A stretch of DNA of 49,238 nt from Candidatus Woesearchaeota archaeon (GCA_016929255.1 JAFGJH010000052.1:1-49238); one strand, 5' to 3'; positions 1-8,489 are shown, counted from the stretch's first letter. The notes: a model not told the origin generated them from the letters alone. Numbers and translations are program-made.

Positions 1-75
1 CCATAATACGCCCTAAAGGGCTATCTGCGTATCCCCCTGTTAAAAACAGACGCTAAAGCGGGGTATTGCAGAAAC
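1..75 (+). repeat. Partial R1-family element (3' part)
   Basis: This is a hairpin-rich stretch: a TACGC/GCGTA stem encloses CCCTAAAGGG, followed by CTGTTAAAAACAG and CGCTAAAGCG hairpins between CCCC and GGGG. It ends in GGGGTATTGC, the same ten bases found at 324-333 near the 3' end of the full R1 copy that follows. The simplest reading is that a head-to-tail copy of the R1 element begins upstream of the window. The match is short, so this is inference. Confidence 0.35.
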
Positions 76-83
76 TAAAAACA

Positions 84-344
84 ATAACAAAGACTCGCCG
101 CTCGTCCCTACAACAAAACAGTGGGTTTTGTGTGCCAAAACGCTATGCGTTTTGAGTATCCTCGCCCTGAAGAAAGAGGTTTTACAGGACTCACTTTTGA
201 CAGGCAGGTCTGCGGAACGCCTGAAATGCATGCATTTTGGCATGCCAAAATCGCTTCGCGATTTTGAGCATTGCAGAAGGTGCAATCCGCGACAGAAGAC
301 GCTGCATCCTGACCTTCAAAGAAGGGGTATTGCGCCTTCTGCAA
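84..344 (+). ncRNA. R1 structured intergenic element, copy 1
   Basis: This non-coding stretch shares a 70-base identical block (208-277) with 18775-18844. The 5' start (ATAACAAAGAC) is also shared. It contains a hairpin CAAAACGC-TAT-GCGTTTTG (136-154), a second hairpin CAAAATCGC-TTC-GCGATTTTG (246-266), and a 16-pair terminal stem, 271-286 with 329-344, containing one G-U pair. An inner hairpin CCTTC-AAA-GAAGG lies at 313-325. Both main hairpins are followed by TTTTGAG. In copy 2 the first hairpin has a different sequence but still pairs, and the terminal stem shows a two-sided change. No convincing ORF covers it. It lies 3' of the coiled-coil gene, which is on the other strand. Function unknown. 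Confidence 0.65.
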
Positions 345-352
345 TAGAATGA

Positions 353-3232
353 TTAAGCAAGATGCGCCAGCTCTATGTCTGTCTTGAGCTCGAGTATTGC
401 GTAATACACGCGTTTCTTCTCTGAGGGCTCTGCGTGCAGCTGCTCGTAGAAGTTGCCTATCCTCGCGTATATCGCCCTTGCTTCGCTCAGCCTTCCCATC
501 GTTACCAGCTCGCGGGCCTCGTCTATGAGACTGTAGATGTCGCCGGCGTCCTCGATTACAGGAAGCTCTGGCTTCTCGTACTTCAGCATCTCGTGCTCGA
601 CATAGTCCTTGAACTCGCCTGCCTCGACCTCTGCTTCCTCTGTCAGGAGCGCTTTCTCTTTCTGCTCTATCTCCTTGCGCTTCCTGTCGAGATCATCTTC
701 CATTCTCTTGACCTTGAGGGTCTCTGCTGTGCCGCTTATCACCTCTGTCTTGAGGGATTCCAGTTCGCTCTGCTTGACAGTCACTTCATTGTCGAGCTTC
801 TTGAGCCTGCTCTCGAGCTGGGTTATGTTCGCCCTGAGCTCTTTGGCAGCTGCTATCTTGGCCTCCTTCTTCTCGAGCCTGTCGATGGTCTTCTCCATCT
901 TGTCTTTTGTCCTGTCGAGCTCCTTGACGCGCTTCTGGTAGTCCTTCTCGAGCTGCCTCTCCTTCTCTGCGAGGGCCTTGTCGTATGAGTCTATCTCATC
1001 GCGCATCTTCTTGAGCTCCTGCTCGCGCTTGGGCACGGTGGCCTGCAGCTCTTCCATGAGCGAGACCTTCCCGATTATTTCTTCCTCTTTCTGCTCTATC
1101 ATGAGCTTGTCCTGCTCTATCCTCCTCGCCGCGTTGGATATCTCGTCTTCCTTCTTGTCGAGGAGCTCCTTGTCGACCTCAAGGTCCCTGATGGTCTGGA
1201 GCAGCTCCATCTCCTTGTCCTTCAGCAGCTTCTCGCTCTCTCCGAGCTCTTTCTGCCTGAGGTCGCGCAGCCTTGTGAGGTCTGAGAGCTCTGACTGTCT
1301 CTGTTTTATCTCCTCGTAGATCATGCGCCTGTTGGCCTCTGCCTTCTGCAGCTCGTATTCGATGCCTTTCCTGTTGCTCTCAAGCTCCTTCTCTTTCTGC
1401 TCGAGGAGCTTCTGTTTCCGGGAAAGCAGCTCGTCTATCTTGTTGAGGTCAGCCTCCTTCTTTGCGAGTATCTGTTTTGTGAGCGCGACATCTGCGACCG
1501 ACTTCTCTTTCAGCTGCAGCACAGACTCTCTCCTTTTCAGGATGCTCATATCCGGCTCTTTCATGCCCGTGAGGCCTGTCACTTCAGAGAGTCTCTTGTT
1601 CGCATCAGCTATCTGCTGCTCTATCCTGGACTTGTCCGCCCTAAGGCTTGCTACCTGTGCGCTCAGGTCTGCCAGCGATCCCTGCTGGTCCCTGTGGTCT
1701 GAATCATATTGTGACTTGAGGTCTTCGAAGCTCTTCTGCCTTGCTATGAGCTCATTCTCCTGCTTCGCGAGCTCTGACTGCCTGGACCTGAGCGATTCTT
1801 CCTGCTGGTGCAGCTTGAGCTTGCTCTCGTCCATCCTCTTGTTTATGTCCAGGACCTGTCTCTGGAGCTTCTCGAACTCTTTCCTCTTGGAGTCCATGTT
1901 GAGCTCCTTGTCCTTCATCGACAGTAGCTGGTTGGTCTCCCTGAGCCTGTCGCTCACCTCTGCGACCTTGGCCTCGAGCTCCTGCTTCTTCTGCGCCAAT
2001 GAGTCTATCTCTCTCAGCAGGTTCAGCTTCTCCCTGTTTATGGTGTCTGATTTTGTCTCTGCCTGCCTGAATCCTGACATCAGCTCTTTCTCTTTCCGGA
2101 TAAGTTCAGCCTCTTTCCTGTCGAGGACAGTCTTCTTGGTCGATAGCGCTGATTCCAGGTTGCCGAGCGCCGTCTTCTTCCTGTCGAGCTCCTGGTTGAG
2201 CCTGTCGAGCAGGGATTTCTTCTTGTCTGTAGAGCCGATCTCTTTTGTCTTGAGCTTTATCTGGTCCATCAGCTGGGCAAGCTTGCCGCTGCTGTCCTTT
2301 ATGCTGTTGTCTAGCGAGTATCTCTTGTTCTCGAGCGCCATGACCTCTTTCATCAGCTTCTTCTTGTCAGAGTCGAGCTGTGATGTCTGCTTTCCGAGGT
2401 CTTTCATCTGTTCCTTTATGGTCTTCTCTTTTGCGGCCAGCTCGTTCCTGAAGAGCTTGAGCTTCTCCCTCTCCTGGAGGAGGAGGTGCTCTTCGTCTGT
2501 GAGCTTCTCGTGCTTGCTCCTGAGCGCATTCTCCAGCCTGGTCAGGAGGGCTTCTTTCTGTGCGAGCGCCTTGTCTGCGGTCTTGGCTCCGGCAGGCATC
2601 GGCGGTATCAGTGTCTGTGATGACAGCTTCTTCTGTATGGCCTCGATTTCCCGCTTTTTCTTCTGCAGGTCCTGCTCCTCTTTCTCAATGCTTTTTTTCT
2701 TTGTCGTGAGGACTTCTGCGAGATCATTCAGCAGATTCTCTTTCTTTGCGAGTGTCGCTTCTCTTTCTGTCAGATATTTCTCTGGCTTTTGCGCCTTTTC
2801 CTTTTTCGGGGCAGTGGGAGTTTTAGGAATCTTGACAGATTTTTGGGCTTTTTGGGCTTTTTGGGCTTTTTCTGCCTCCAGCGTAAACGCAGGCGGGGCT
2901 GGTATGGCTTCCTCTTCCTTGATTCCCATCTCCTTCGCCTGCTTTTCAGCAAGGGCTTTCGCCTCTTTCAGCGAGAGGGTGGTCGCAGGCTCTTTCTTCT
3001 TGCCGAATAATCTTGAGAATATACCTCTCTTGACGGGTTCAACTGGTTCCTGCGAGATGACTTCTGGCTCTTTCAGATCTTCTTCCTCGGGCTTGGTCTT
3101 CGCAGACTTCGCAGACTTCGCGGACTTTGCAGCATTCACATCATCAGTCTCTGTTTCAGGCTTCTCCTGTTTCTTTGCCTTGCCTGTGGCCAGAAGCTGG
3201 TCCATCTCTTTTGCTAGTTCCTCAAAGCTCAT
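353..3232 (-). CDS. Long coiled-coil protein with conserved C-terminal helical domain
   Basis: The protein has 959 residues and no recognised catalytic domain. Residues about 1-150 are low-complexity and charged, with AKSAKSAKSAKT and KAQKAQKAQKS repeats encoded by 9-base tandem repeats (3098-3124 and 2840-2871). Residues about 150-870 are nearly continuous Lys/Glu/Leu heptad-like coiled coil, lacking the Walker motifs of SMC or Rad50. The last ~90 residues (from about EFKDYVEHEM) look globular-helical and TPR-like, a tail type I associate with archaeal scaffold proteins. There is no signal peptide or membrane segment. A structural or scaffolding role is plausible. The 651-residue plus-strand ORF across it is a shadow of the coiled-coil codon pattern. 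Confidence 0.85.
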   Translation of the reverse strand: MSFEELAKEMDQLLATGKAKKQEKPETETDDVNAAKSAKSAKSAKTKPEEEDLKEPEVISQEPVEPVKRGIFSRLFGKKKEPATTLSLKEAKALAEKQAKEMGIKEEEAIPAPPAFTLEAEKAQKAQKAQKSVKIPKTPTAPKKEKAQKPEKYLTEREATLAKKENLLNDLAEVLTTKKKSIEKEEQDLQKKKREIEAIQKKLSSQTLIPPMPAGAKTADKALAQKEALLTRLENALRSKHEKLTDEEHLLLQEREKLKLFRNELAAKEKTIKEQMKDLGKQTSQLDSDKKKLMKEVMALENKRYSLDNSIKDSSGKLAQLMDQIKLKTKEIGSTDKKKSLLDRLNQELDRKKTALGNLESALSTKKTVLDRKEAELIRKEKELMSGFRQAETKSDTINREKLNLLREIDSLAQKKQELEAKVAEVSDRLRETNQLLSMKDKELNMDSKRKEFEKLQRQVLDINKRMDESKLKLHQQEESLRSRQSELAKQENELIARQKSFEDLKSQYDSDHRDQQGSLADLSAQVASLRADKSRIEQQIADANKRLSEVTGLTGMKEPDMSILKRRESVLQLKEKSVADVALTKQILAKKEADLNKIDELLSRKQKLLEQKEKELESNRKGIEYELQKAEANRRMIYEEIKQRQSELSDLTRLRDLRQKELGESEKLLKDKEMELLQTIRDLEVDKELLDKKEDEISNAARRIEQDKLMIEQKEEEIIGKVSLMEELQATVPKREQELKKMRDEIDSYDKALAEKERQLEKDYQKRVKELDRTKDKMEKTIDRLEKKEAKIAAAKELRANITQLESRLKKLDNEVTVKQSELESLKTEVISGTAETLKVKRMEDDLDRKRKEIEQKEKALLTEEAEVEAGEFKDYVEHEMLKYEKPELPVIEDAGDIYSLIDEARELVTMGRLSEARAIYARIGNFYEQLHAEPSEKKRVYYAILELKTDIELAHLA

Positions 3233-3427
3233 TATGAAACCCCCTTTTTTTCAGCGTGAGAAGCAAGGTGATTCCTGACGTAGCATCGTCTAAAACACCA
3301 CCCTACTTACTACCCCCAAATTGGCATTTCTGAAAGACACGCCGTTTATAAATCTTTATTACCACTTCAAGATAGAAAGGCTTTTAAGGGGGCTCTGGAC
3401 TGCTCCTGAAGGCACTGAAGCGGTAAG

Positions 3428-3436
3428 TTTATTAAG
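3428..3436 (+). promoter_or_regulatory. TATA-like box for the Zn-ribbon/aEF1-beta operon
   Basis: TTTATTAAG lies about 43 bases before the ATG at 3475, which would give a leader of about 15 bases. A Shine-Dalgarno-like GGAGGGA at 3461-3467 falls in that leader. Confidence 0.45.
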
Positions 3437-3474
3437 GACAGCTTACCGCCGTGGGATGTTGGAGGGATTTTAAG

Positions 3475-3645
3475 ATGGAAGATACTGTTTGCACATCTTG
3501 CAGGAAAAAGATCACCAATCTTGCAGGGACGACCAAGTTCATGTGCCCTAACTGCGGCAAGACGCAGATTGTCCGCTGCGGCCATTGCAGGGAGATTGTC
3601 ACAAGATACAAGTGTCCTGGATGCGGCTTTGAAGGGCCTAATTAG
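3475..3645 (+). CDS. Zinc-ribbon RNA-binding protein linked to aEF1-beta
   Basis: This 56-residue protein carries four CxxC knuckles (CTSC, CPNC, CGHC and CPGC), enough for two zinc ribbons. Archaeal genomes commonly keep such a small zinc-ribbon gene directly upstream of the elongation factor 1-beta gene, and that is the case here: its stop is 10 bases before the next ATG. I chose the ATG at 3475 over an in-frame upstream start because it follows GGAGGGA at good spacing and begins right at the domain. A role in translation or RNA binding is inferred from family and neighbour. Confidence 0.85.
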   Translation: MEDTVCTSCRKKITNLAGTTKFMCPNCGKTQIVRCGHCREIVTRYKCPGCGFEGPN

Positions 3646-3655
3646 TCAGGTGCTG

Positions 3656-3940
3656 ATGATGGGAACAGCTGTTGTCACTTTGACGGTAATGCCTGAGTCG
3701 CCTGACGTCAACCTGGATGATGTCCAGGACGCGGTCGCGAAGATAGTCCGAGAGTTCGCTGGCGAGCGCGACACAAGGGCGAGCATAGAGCCCATAGCTT
3801 TCGGTCTCAAGGCATTGAAGTACATCTTCGTGATGGATGAGGGCCTCGGCTCTCCGGATGTTGTCGCTGAGAAGGTCCAGGAGCAGGTTAAAGGTGTCCA
3901 GAGCGCAGAAGTCAGCGATGTAAGAAGGGCTGTCGGCTGA
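3656..3940 (+). CDS. ef1b: Translation elongation factor 1-beta (aEF1B)
   Basis: The 94-residue product matches the archaeal guanine-nucleotide exchange factor for EF-1 alpha. It starts MMGTAVVTLTVMPESPDVNL and contains the family's IEPIAFGLKALK core and a VQSAEVSDVRRAVG end. It is a single ferredoxin-like domain of the usual archaeal length, without the eukaryotic N-terminal extension. A second ATG follows immediately at 3659. Upstream in-frame codons belong to the overlapping zinc-ribbon frame and are not part of the protein. It is probably co-transcribed with the zinc-ribbon gene. Confidence 0.93.
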   Translation: MMGTAVVTLTVMPESPDVNLDDVQDAVAKIVREFAGERDTRASIEPIAFGLKALKYIFVMDEGLGSPDVVAEKVQEQVKGVQSAEVSDVRRAVG

Positions 3941-4063
3941 GCTCATTTACTTTTTCTGTTTATCTGTTTATACCAGAGCATATCAAACAACGCTCAGCCA
4001 TCTTCTTTACAGAATGCCGAAGAAACCCCCTGATGGATGCCTGGAAACTATTCTAGAATTATT

Positions 4064-5032
4064 CTAAAATATTACTCCCTTGCCGTCCTCAGGGATGTCT
4101 GCAGGACAATCAATGATCTCGCCGCTGCCTATCCTGGCCAAGTCAGTATTTACGAATATCACATAGTTATCGATGCATCCTGGAGTGGTCAGGCTGTAGA
4201 GCCTGCCGTCAGGGCCTTGCACCTCTTCAGGCATGTCTGAAGCGTCAACGGTCATCCTGTTCTGTCCGTGATAGCGCTCGAACACCAGATGGCTTGAGTC
4301 ATGATTAGAACGGGCAATCGCGAACTTGTACATTTTCATGTCAAGGAACTCTGTGTTTTTGAGCGAGCCTATTGCGTCGTTGGTCCTGAATGACAGCGTC
4401 ACTTTTCCGTCATCAAATTCGAATGATACCCTGTACTGGCCAGCGGTCTTCCTGTCAAGTGAAGGGGTCTTCATGTAGGCGAGCCTTATGATATCGACAT
4501 ACTCAAGCGCAGGGTCTGCTGCGGTGTATCTTGCCAGCTCCTGTATGAAGAGGGCTGTCCCTTCGATGCGCTTCCTGAACAATTCGCCGAAGTCAAACTC
4601 CACTTTTCCCTCGACCATTCCTGAATCGGATAGCTTCACGTCAATCGAGATATTGTGTCCGCTGTTGCCTTCCTGTATATACAGTTCCTGGTTGACCTGC
4701 ATCTCGAGCGCGTCTTCCTTGAAGCAGTAGCCTGCAAGGTCGCGCAGCTTCTCTTCAAGAAGAGGTATGTTTAGCCTCTGCGTGAGGGGTATCCTTGCTA
4801 TTCCTATTGTCTCTGGATGGACTTCTTCCCGTCTCTCAAGCCTGCCCTTTTTGGCAGAATGTATGTTCCCTACGACATCAACTATGGTCTTTGTGGAGAT
4901 ATATGAGGATTTTTTCTTTGGTCTCCCATATTTATTTTGAATTGGCTGGCTGGTCTCAGGACTAGCCACCGCCTGTTCAACACCGCCTGTCTGCGCTTCA
5001 AGAGCAGACTCCTCCAGATTCTTCATCACCAT
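4064..5032 (-). CDS. Hypothetical protein with AT-hook-like basic N-terminus
   Basis: I do not recognise this 322-residue protein. The N-terminal ~50 residues are disordered-looking and contain KYGRPKKKS, whose GRP flanked by basic residues resembles an AT-hook DNA-binding motif. The rest looks like a soluble alpha/beta protein (for example KVEFDFGELFRKRIEGTALF and YRVSFEFDDGKVTLSF). No transmembrane segment or signal is visible. The frame extends to a TTG at 5041, but the ATG at 5032 (or 5026) is the likelier start. TATTTAAAT at 5072-5080 could be its TATA box. It sits directly downstream of orc1 on the same strand. Confidence 0.75.
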   Translation of the reverse strand: MVMKNLEESALEAQTGGVEQAVASPETSQPIQNKYGRPKKKSSYISTKTIVDVVGNIHSAKKGRLERREEVHPETIGIARIPLTQRLNIPLLEEKLRDLAGYCFKEDALEMQVNQELYIQEGNSGHNISIDVKLSDSGMVEGKVEFDFGELFRKRIEGTALFIQELARYTAADPALEYVDIIRLAYMKTPSLDRKTAGQYRVSFEFDDGKVTLSFRTNDAIGSLKNTEFLDMKMYKFAIARSNHDSSHLVFERYHGQNRMTVDASDMPEEVQGPDGRLYSLTTPGCIDNYVIFVNTDLARIGSGEIIDCPADIPEDGKGVIF

Positions 5033-5212
5033 AAAAATCAACAGTATTCGATGTAAAAGAGGTTTTCAATGTATTTAAATTTATTTTCGGATGTTTTTAC
5101 AGAAAGCCTGAACAGATGCCTGGTTTATAAAGAGGCTGCAGTGAAACTGGAATCATCGCAGCAGGAATAGAGCCAGGGACAGGGTTAGGAACAGGGTTGA
5201 TAGGAATATAAT

Positions 5213-5256
5213 CGGCAAGGGACTGCCCCCCACCCCCGTAAGGTCAGCCCTTGCCG
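5213..5256. repeat. Inverted repeat downstream of orc1
   Basis: A perfect 9-base inverted repeat, CGGCAAGGG (5213-5221) and CCCTTGCCG (5248-5256), extends by CTG/CAG after one bulged base. The loop holds a C-rich tract, CCCCCCACCCCC. It lies 42 bases past the orc1 stop codon. It could be a terminator or processing stem for orc1, or part of an origin region. The sequence alone does not decide. Confidence 0.45.
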
Positions 5257-5297
5257 TGGTCTCCAGAAAGGAGTATGATATGTGTAAATCAGACTGA

Positions 5298-6476
5298 TCA
5301 TATCGAGTCGCGTATCACCTTCCGCAGCTTCTTCCTTGTCGCTGAGTCGAGTTCGAGAGTTATTGTCCTGCTCTTCTTCCTGAGGCTCCTGAGCCAGGTG
5401 ACTTCTGACTTTATCAGGCCGAGCTCGGAGAAGTTGACGAGGAATGTCCTGATGCGCCTGATCGACAGGGGCTGGACATTCTGTTTCTGGCATGCCTCCA
5501 CATACATGCTGTACACCCTGCCGCCGTCAAGGTCTGACTTGTTGGACTGCACCATTCCCAGGTAGAGCAGCTTCTGGTGCTTGGTCAGTGTGCCTACGAT
5601 GTTGAATATTGTGTCTTTCTCAAGGGACCTGTCTGCCTCGTCCACAAGGTCAAGCGTCACCTTCCTGCCACCCTTTGATATCGCCGCTTTTGCGCAACTG
5701 TCGAGCAGCTCGAGCGCTTTCCTCGCATCGCCGCCTCTCGAGGACTCTATCTCAGCTATCTTCTGCAGCACCTGGTCTGACACGACATCAGGATTGAATG
5801 CGTATCTGGCCCGGTCCTTGAGTATGTCATTAAGCTCTTCTGATGTGTAGGGCGCGAATATCACGCGGACCCTTCCAAGCGTCGAGTGCGTCTTGGGCTT
5901 GATGTAGTCGCCGACCCTGACATCGTTTGATATTAGTATGGTGGATACCTTGGATCCAGCCTTCTCGTTTATCCTGCTGAGCCTGTATATTATGTCGTCG
6001 CCTGATTCCTTCAGGGCATAGTCCACTTCATCCAGCACCGCGATTATGTTGGTGTTGAGCTCGTTCGTGACCCTCGTGAATTCAGAAACTGCCTTCGACC
6101 TTGTCCAGCCTACGCGGGGGTAGCTCTTTGAGGGGTCTATCTGGCTCAGGATGTCGACGATTATGGTGGTCTCTGTCCTGTTCTCTGAGCAGTTTACATA
6201 GGCCTGCTTGAGGTTGACCTTGCGTTTCTTGGCCTCTGCGGTGAGCTCTGCTAGGAGCTCTGTTATGACTGCGGTCTTCCCGGTGCCCGGGTTGCCGTAG
6301 ACAAAGACGCATGAGACTGCTGAGTTCATGAGTATCGGAGCCAGTTCCATGACCAGCTCGTTCTTCTGCTCTGTCCTGTGGAGAAGTCCTGTTTGCGGGA
6401 CAAGTGCATACAGTACATCCCTGTCCTTGTATATTGGATTCTGGAGTACTGATGCAAATGTTACCGCTTTAGCCAA
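5298..6476 (-). CDS. cdc6: Orc1/Cdc6-type replication initiator
   Basis: This 392-residue AAA+ ATPase recognises archaeal replication origins and loads the MCM helicase. Walker A is GNPGTGKT (61-68), Walker B is LDEVD (148-152), a sensor-1-like ISND sits at 182-185, and sensor 2 is in RGGDARKAL (248-256). A C-terminal winged helix follows (about 300-392). The start is a TTG preceded by GAGGGGTGG at good spacing; no ATG fits better. Length is normal for the family. The divergent neighbour is trm1. Orc1 genes often sit beside an origin, but I found no convincing origin-box repeats in the 150 bases upstream. Confidence 0.93.
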   Translation of the reverse strand: MAKAVTFASVLQNPIYKDRDVLYALVPQTGLLHRTEQKNELVMELAPILMNSAVSCVFVYGNPGTGKTAVITELLAELTAEAKKRKVNLKQAYVNCSENRTETTIIVDILSQIDPSKSYPRVGWTRSKAVSEFTRVTNELNTNIIAVLDEVDYALKESGDDIIYRLSRINEKAGSKVSTILISNDVRVGDYIKPKTHSTLGRVRVIFAPYTSEELNDILKDRARYAFNPDVVSDQVLQKIAEIESSRGGDARKALELLDSCAKAAISKGGRKVTLDLVDEADRSLEKDTIFNIVGTLTKHQKLLYLGMVQSNKSDLDGGRVYSMYVEACQKQNVQPLSIRRIRTFLVNFSELGLIKSEVTWLRSLRKKSRTITLELDSATRKKLRKVIRDSI

Positions 6477-6626
6477 AAAAATCCACCCCTCTTCCCCAGC
6501 AACGCTGAGAATTGCCTTGATAGCTGAAAACAGATATGTCGCTCATATTTAAATGTTCCTTTTTTTCCGTTGTTTCCGATAGTGATTGAGTTGCGCTCAC
6601 TGCCCAGCTAATACGATAATTAATAA

Positions 6627-7730
6627 ATGAAAATATTTCCCTGCAGATGCATGTTCAGGAAGTTGACTGAAGCAGGCATCACGATCGATGCGCCTGAAGA
6701 AGAGAAGATATCCGCGAAGCTCCCTGTATTCTATAATCCTGTGATGAAGCTGAACAGGGACATATCTGTATTGCTCTTGAAAGCTGTTGAGACTCCGGAC
6801 TCAGGCATCCAGGTATGCGATCTTCTTGCAGGCACAGGGATACGCTCCATCCGCTTCCTTGCGGAGCTGGAAAAAAAGATCAAATCGATTACGATCAATG
6901 ACTGCAGCGAGAAGGCCGCAGAAATCATCAAGAAGAATCTGGAGACGAACAAGGATAAGACTCAGAAGGCAAACCCGCAGGCAGAGATCAGCATCACCAA
7001 CAGTGAGGCCTCAACCATGCTGCTGCAGTCCGCTGGTTTTGATTATATCGACATCGACCCTTTCGGCACCCCTAACCCTTTCCTTGATGCTGCCATACGC
7101 AGGCTTGCGCGTGACGGCACACTTGCAGTGACTGCGACTGACACCAGTGCGCTGGCAGGGACTTTTCCCAAGGTCTGCATGCGGAAGTACTGGGCAGTGC
7201 CTGACCGCGGACCGTTGAAGCATGAGTTCGGCGTGCGCATACTGATAAGGAAGGTGCAGCTTGTCGCTTCGCAGTATGAGAAAGCGCTAATCCCGATATA
7301 CTCATATTCAAAGGAGCATTACATGCGGGTGTTCTTCCGCTGCAGGAAAGGGAAGGCAGAGGTTGACAAGGTCGTGAAGCAGCATAGCCTGTTCAATGAT
7401 GCCGGCCCGCTCTGGCTTGGCAGGCTCTGGGACCCTGGCCTCGCTGAGAGGATGTATCTTCTTGTCGAGAAGCTGGGCTACGAGACAGAAGGCAAGTTCC
7501 TGCGCACTATAAAGGATGAGAGCAGGATCGATGCCGTCGGTTTCCATGACATTCACAACCTATGCAAGAGGAACCGCATCGAGGTCCCTGCTTTTGCTCC
7601 CGTCTTTGAGAGGATTATCGCTGAGGGATATCCTGTCTCGAGGACGCATTTCTCGGATTTCGGGGTGAGGAGCAAGATAAGTGAAGAGGACCTTGTTGAG
7701 ATAGTGCAAAGTGTGGCTAATAGCAAGTGA
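6627..7730 (+). CDS. trm1: tRNA (guanine26-N2)-dimethyltransferase Trm1
   Basis: Trm1 uses S-adenosylmethionine to dimethylate G26 of tRNA. The 367-residue protein has the family's KLPVFYNPVMKLNRDIS segment near residue 30, the SAM-binding VCDLLAGTGIRSIRF, and the catalytic DIDPFGTPNPF. A C-terminal domain follows, ending in RTHFSDFGVRSKIS. Length is normal for archaeal Trm1. The ATG at 6651 is an alternative start that would keep all motifs. It is divergent from orc1, with 150 bases between them. Confidence 0.95.
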   Translation: MKIFPCRCMFRKLTEAGITIDAPEEEKISAKLPVFYNPVMKLNRDISVLLLKAVETPDSGIQVCDLLAGTGIRSIRFLAELEKKIKSITINDCSEKAAEIIKKNLETNKDKTQKANPQAEISITNSEASTMLLQSAGFDYIDIDPFGTPNPFLDAAIRRLARDGTLAVTATDTSALAGTFPKVCMRKYWAVPDRGPLKHEFGVRILIRKVQLVASQYEKALIPIYSYSKEHYMRVFFRCRKGKAEVDKVVKQHSLFNDAGPLWLGRLWDPGLAERMYLLVEKLGYETEGKFLRTIKDESRIDAVGFHDIHNLCKRNRIEVPAFAPVFERIIAEGYPVSRTHFSDFGVRSKISEEDLVEIVQSVANSK

Positions 7731-7803
7731 ATCTGCAGCACAGCATCATATATGCGCATATTTCAATCAGCTCGCTAGGCACTGGTGGCGGCGCTTGCAG
7801 AAA

Positions 7804-8394
7804 TCAGGCATTCGGCATGGCTATGTTCATGAACTGGTCCTTTATGACGCGCTCGCCGCTCTCGGTGATATTGAAGAAAGTCCTGTTGTTCTTTTTCACG
7901 CGTTCAAGAAGGTTCAGCTCTTCAAGCTTCTTTGCGTACTTTGACACGGTGCCCGACTTCGCTCCAGGGTCCTTGTAAGGGTACACTTCCTGCGTCAGCG
8001 TGCTCAACGGCACTGCTGCGCCGCTCTCTGATTTCATCTTCGCGCACAGCACCAGTATCCTCTGCTCCATAGGTGTGAGGTTATACTCCACCTGGTATGC
8101 CTTGAGCTCTTCTCTCTTTCCAGCCATCACCTCGATGAGCCTGTCGAACTGTTCGACGAACTGCTTGCCCTTATTGGTTATGCTGAATACTGTCTCTCCG
8201 GTGCCTGTCTTCTCCGCAGATATCAGCGCAGCATCTACCAGGTTAGGCACGGTGGTGGGCAGCTCCCTGACCGGCAGCTTCGCGGCAAGTTCAGAATGGA
8301 GCATCGTGTACTTCTTCGCCGCAGCCTCGTTTTCATACAGTATCTTAAGTATGTTGATGCTTGCTCTGTCTCTGAGGAGGGTGTACAAATGCAT
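7804..8394 (-). CDS. Winged-helix transcriptional regulator
   Basis: The 196-residue protein appears to hold two winged-helix units. The first is at residues about 1-75 (LRDRASINILKILYENEAAAKKY then LPTTVPNLVDAALISAEKTGTGETVFSITNKGKQF, described in two parts). The second is at about 110-190 (LTPMEQRILVLCAKM then SGTVSKYAKKLEELNLLERV). No ligand domain is visible, so it is probably a DNA-binding regulator of unknown targets. It is divergent from aIF5B; TTTTTATA at 8417-8424 (minus strand) lies about 26 bases before the ATG, implying a leaderless transcript. Confidence 0.75.
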   Translation of the reverse strand: MHLYTLLRDRASINILKILYENEAAAKKYTMLHSELAAKLPVRELPTTVPNLVDAALISAEKTGTGETVFSITNKGKQFVEQFDRLIEVMAGKREELKAYQVEYNLTPMEQRILVLCAKMKSESGAAVPLSTLTQEVYPYKDPGAKSGTVSKYAKKLEELNLLERVKKNNRTFFNITESGERVIKDQFMNIAMPNA

Positions 8395-8416
8395 GACTGG
8401 AATCCCTGTTCTCGTG

Positions 8417-8424
8417 TATAAAAA
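8417..8424 (-). promoter_or_regulatory. TATA-like box for the winged-helix regulator
   Basis: On the minus strand this reads TTTTTATA, centred about 26 bases from the ATG at 8394. That spacing predicts transcription starting at the start codon. Confidence 0.5.
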
Positions 8425-8459
8425 AGTTTTGATTTGGCAGCCGTCCGGCCACCCAAACC

Positions 8460-8467
8460 TTTAAAAA
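8460..8467 (+). promoter_or_regulatory. TATA-like box for aIF5B
   Basis: TTTAAAAA is centred about 26 bases before the ATG at 8490, again predicting a leaderless or nearly leaderless transcript. Confidence 0.5.
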
Positions 8468-8489
8468 CGCCTTCCTTTTCCTTCAGGTC

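Noticed and set aside
136-266. CRISPR-like repeated hairpins in R1
   Set aside because: The hairpins differ in sequence, are not evenly spaced and have no cas genes nearby.
1323-3278. 651-residue plus-strand ORF opposite the coiled-coil gene
   Set aside because: It is Ser/Phe/Leu-rich low-complexity translation, the expected shadow of Lys/Glu/Leu codons on the other strand.
6477-6626. Origin recognition boxes upstream of orc1
   Set aside because: GC-rich runs such as CTGGGGAAGAGGGG are present, but there are no repeated boxes in opposite orientation as expected for an archaeal origin.
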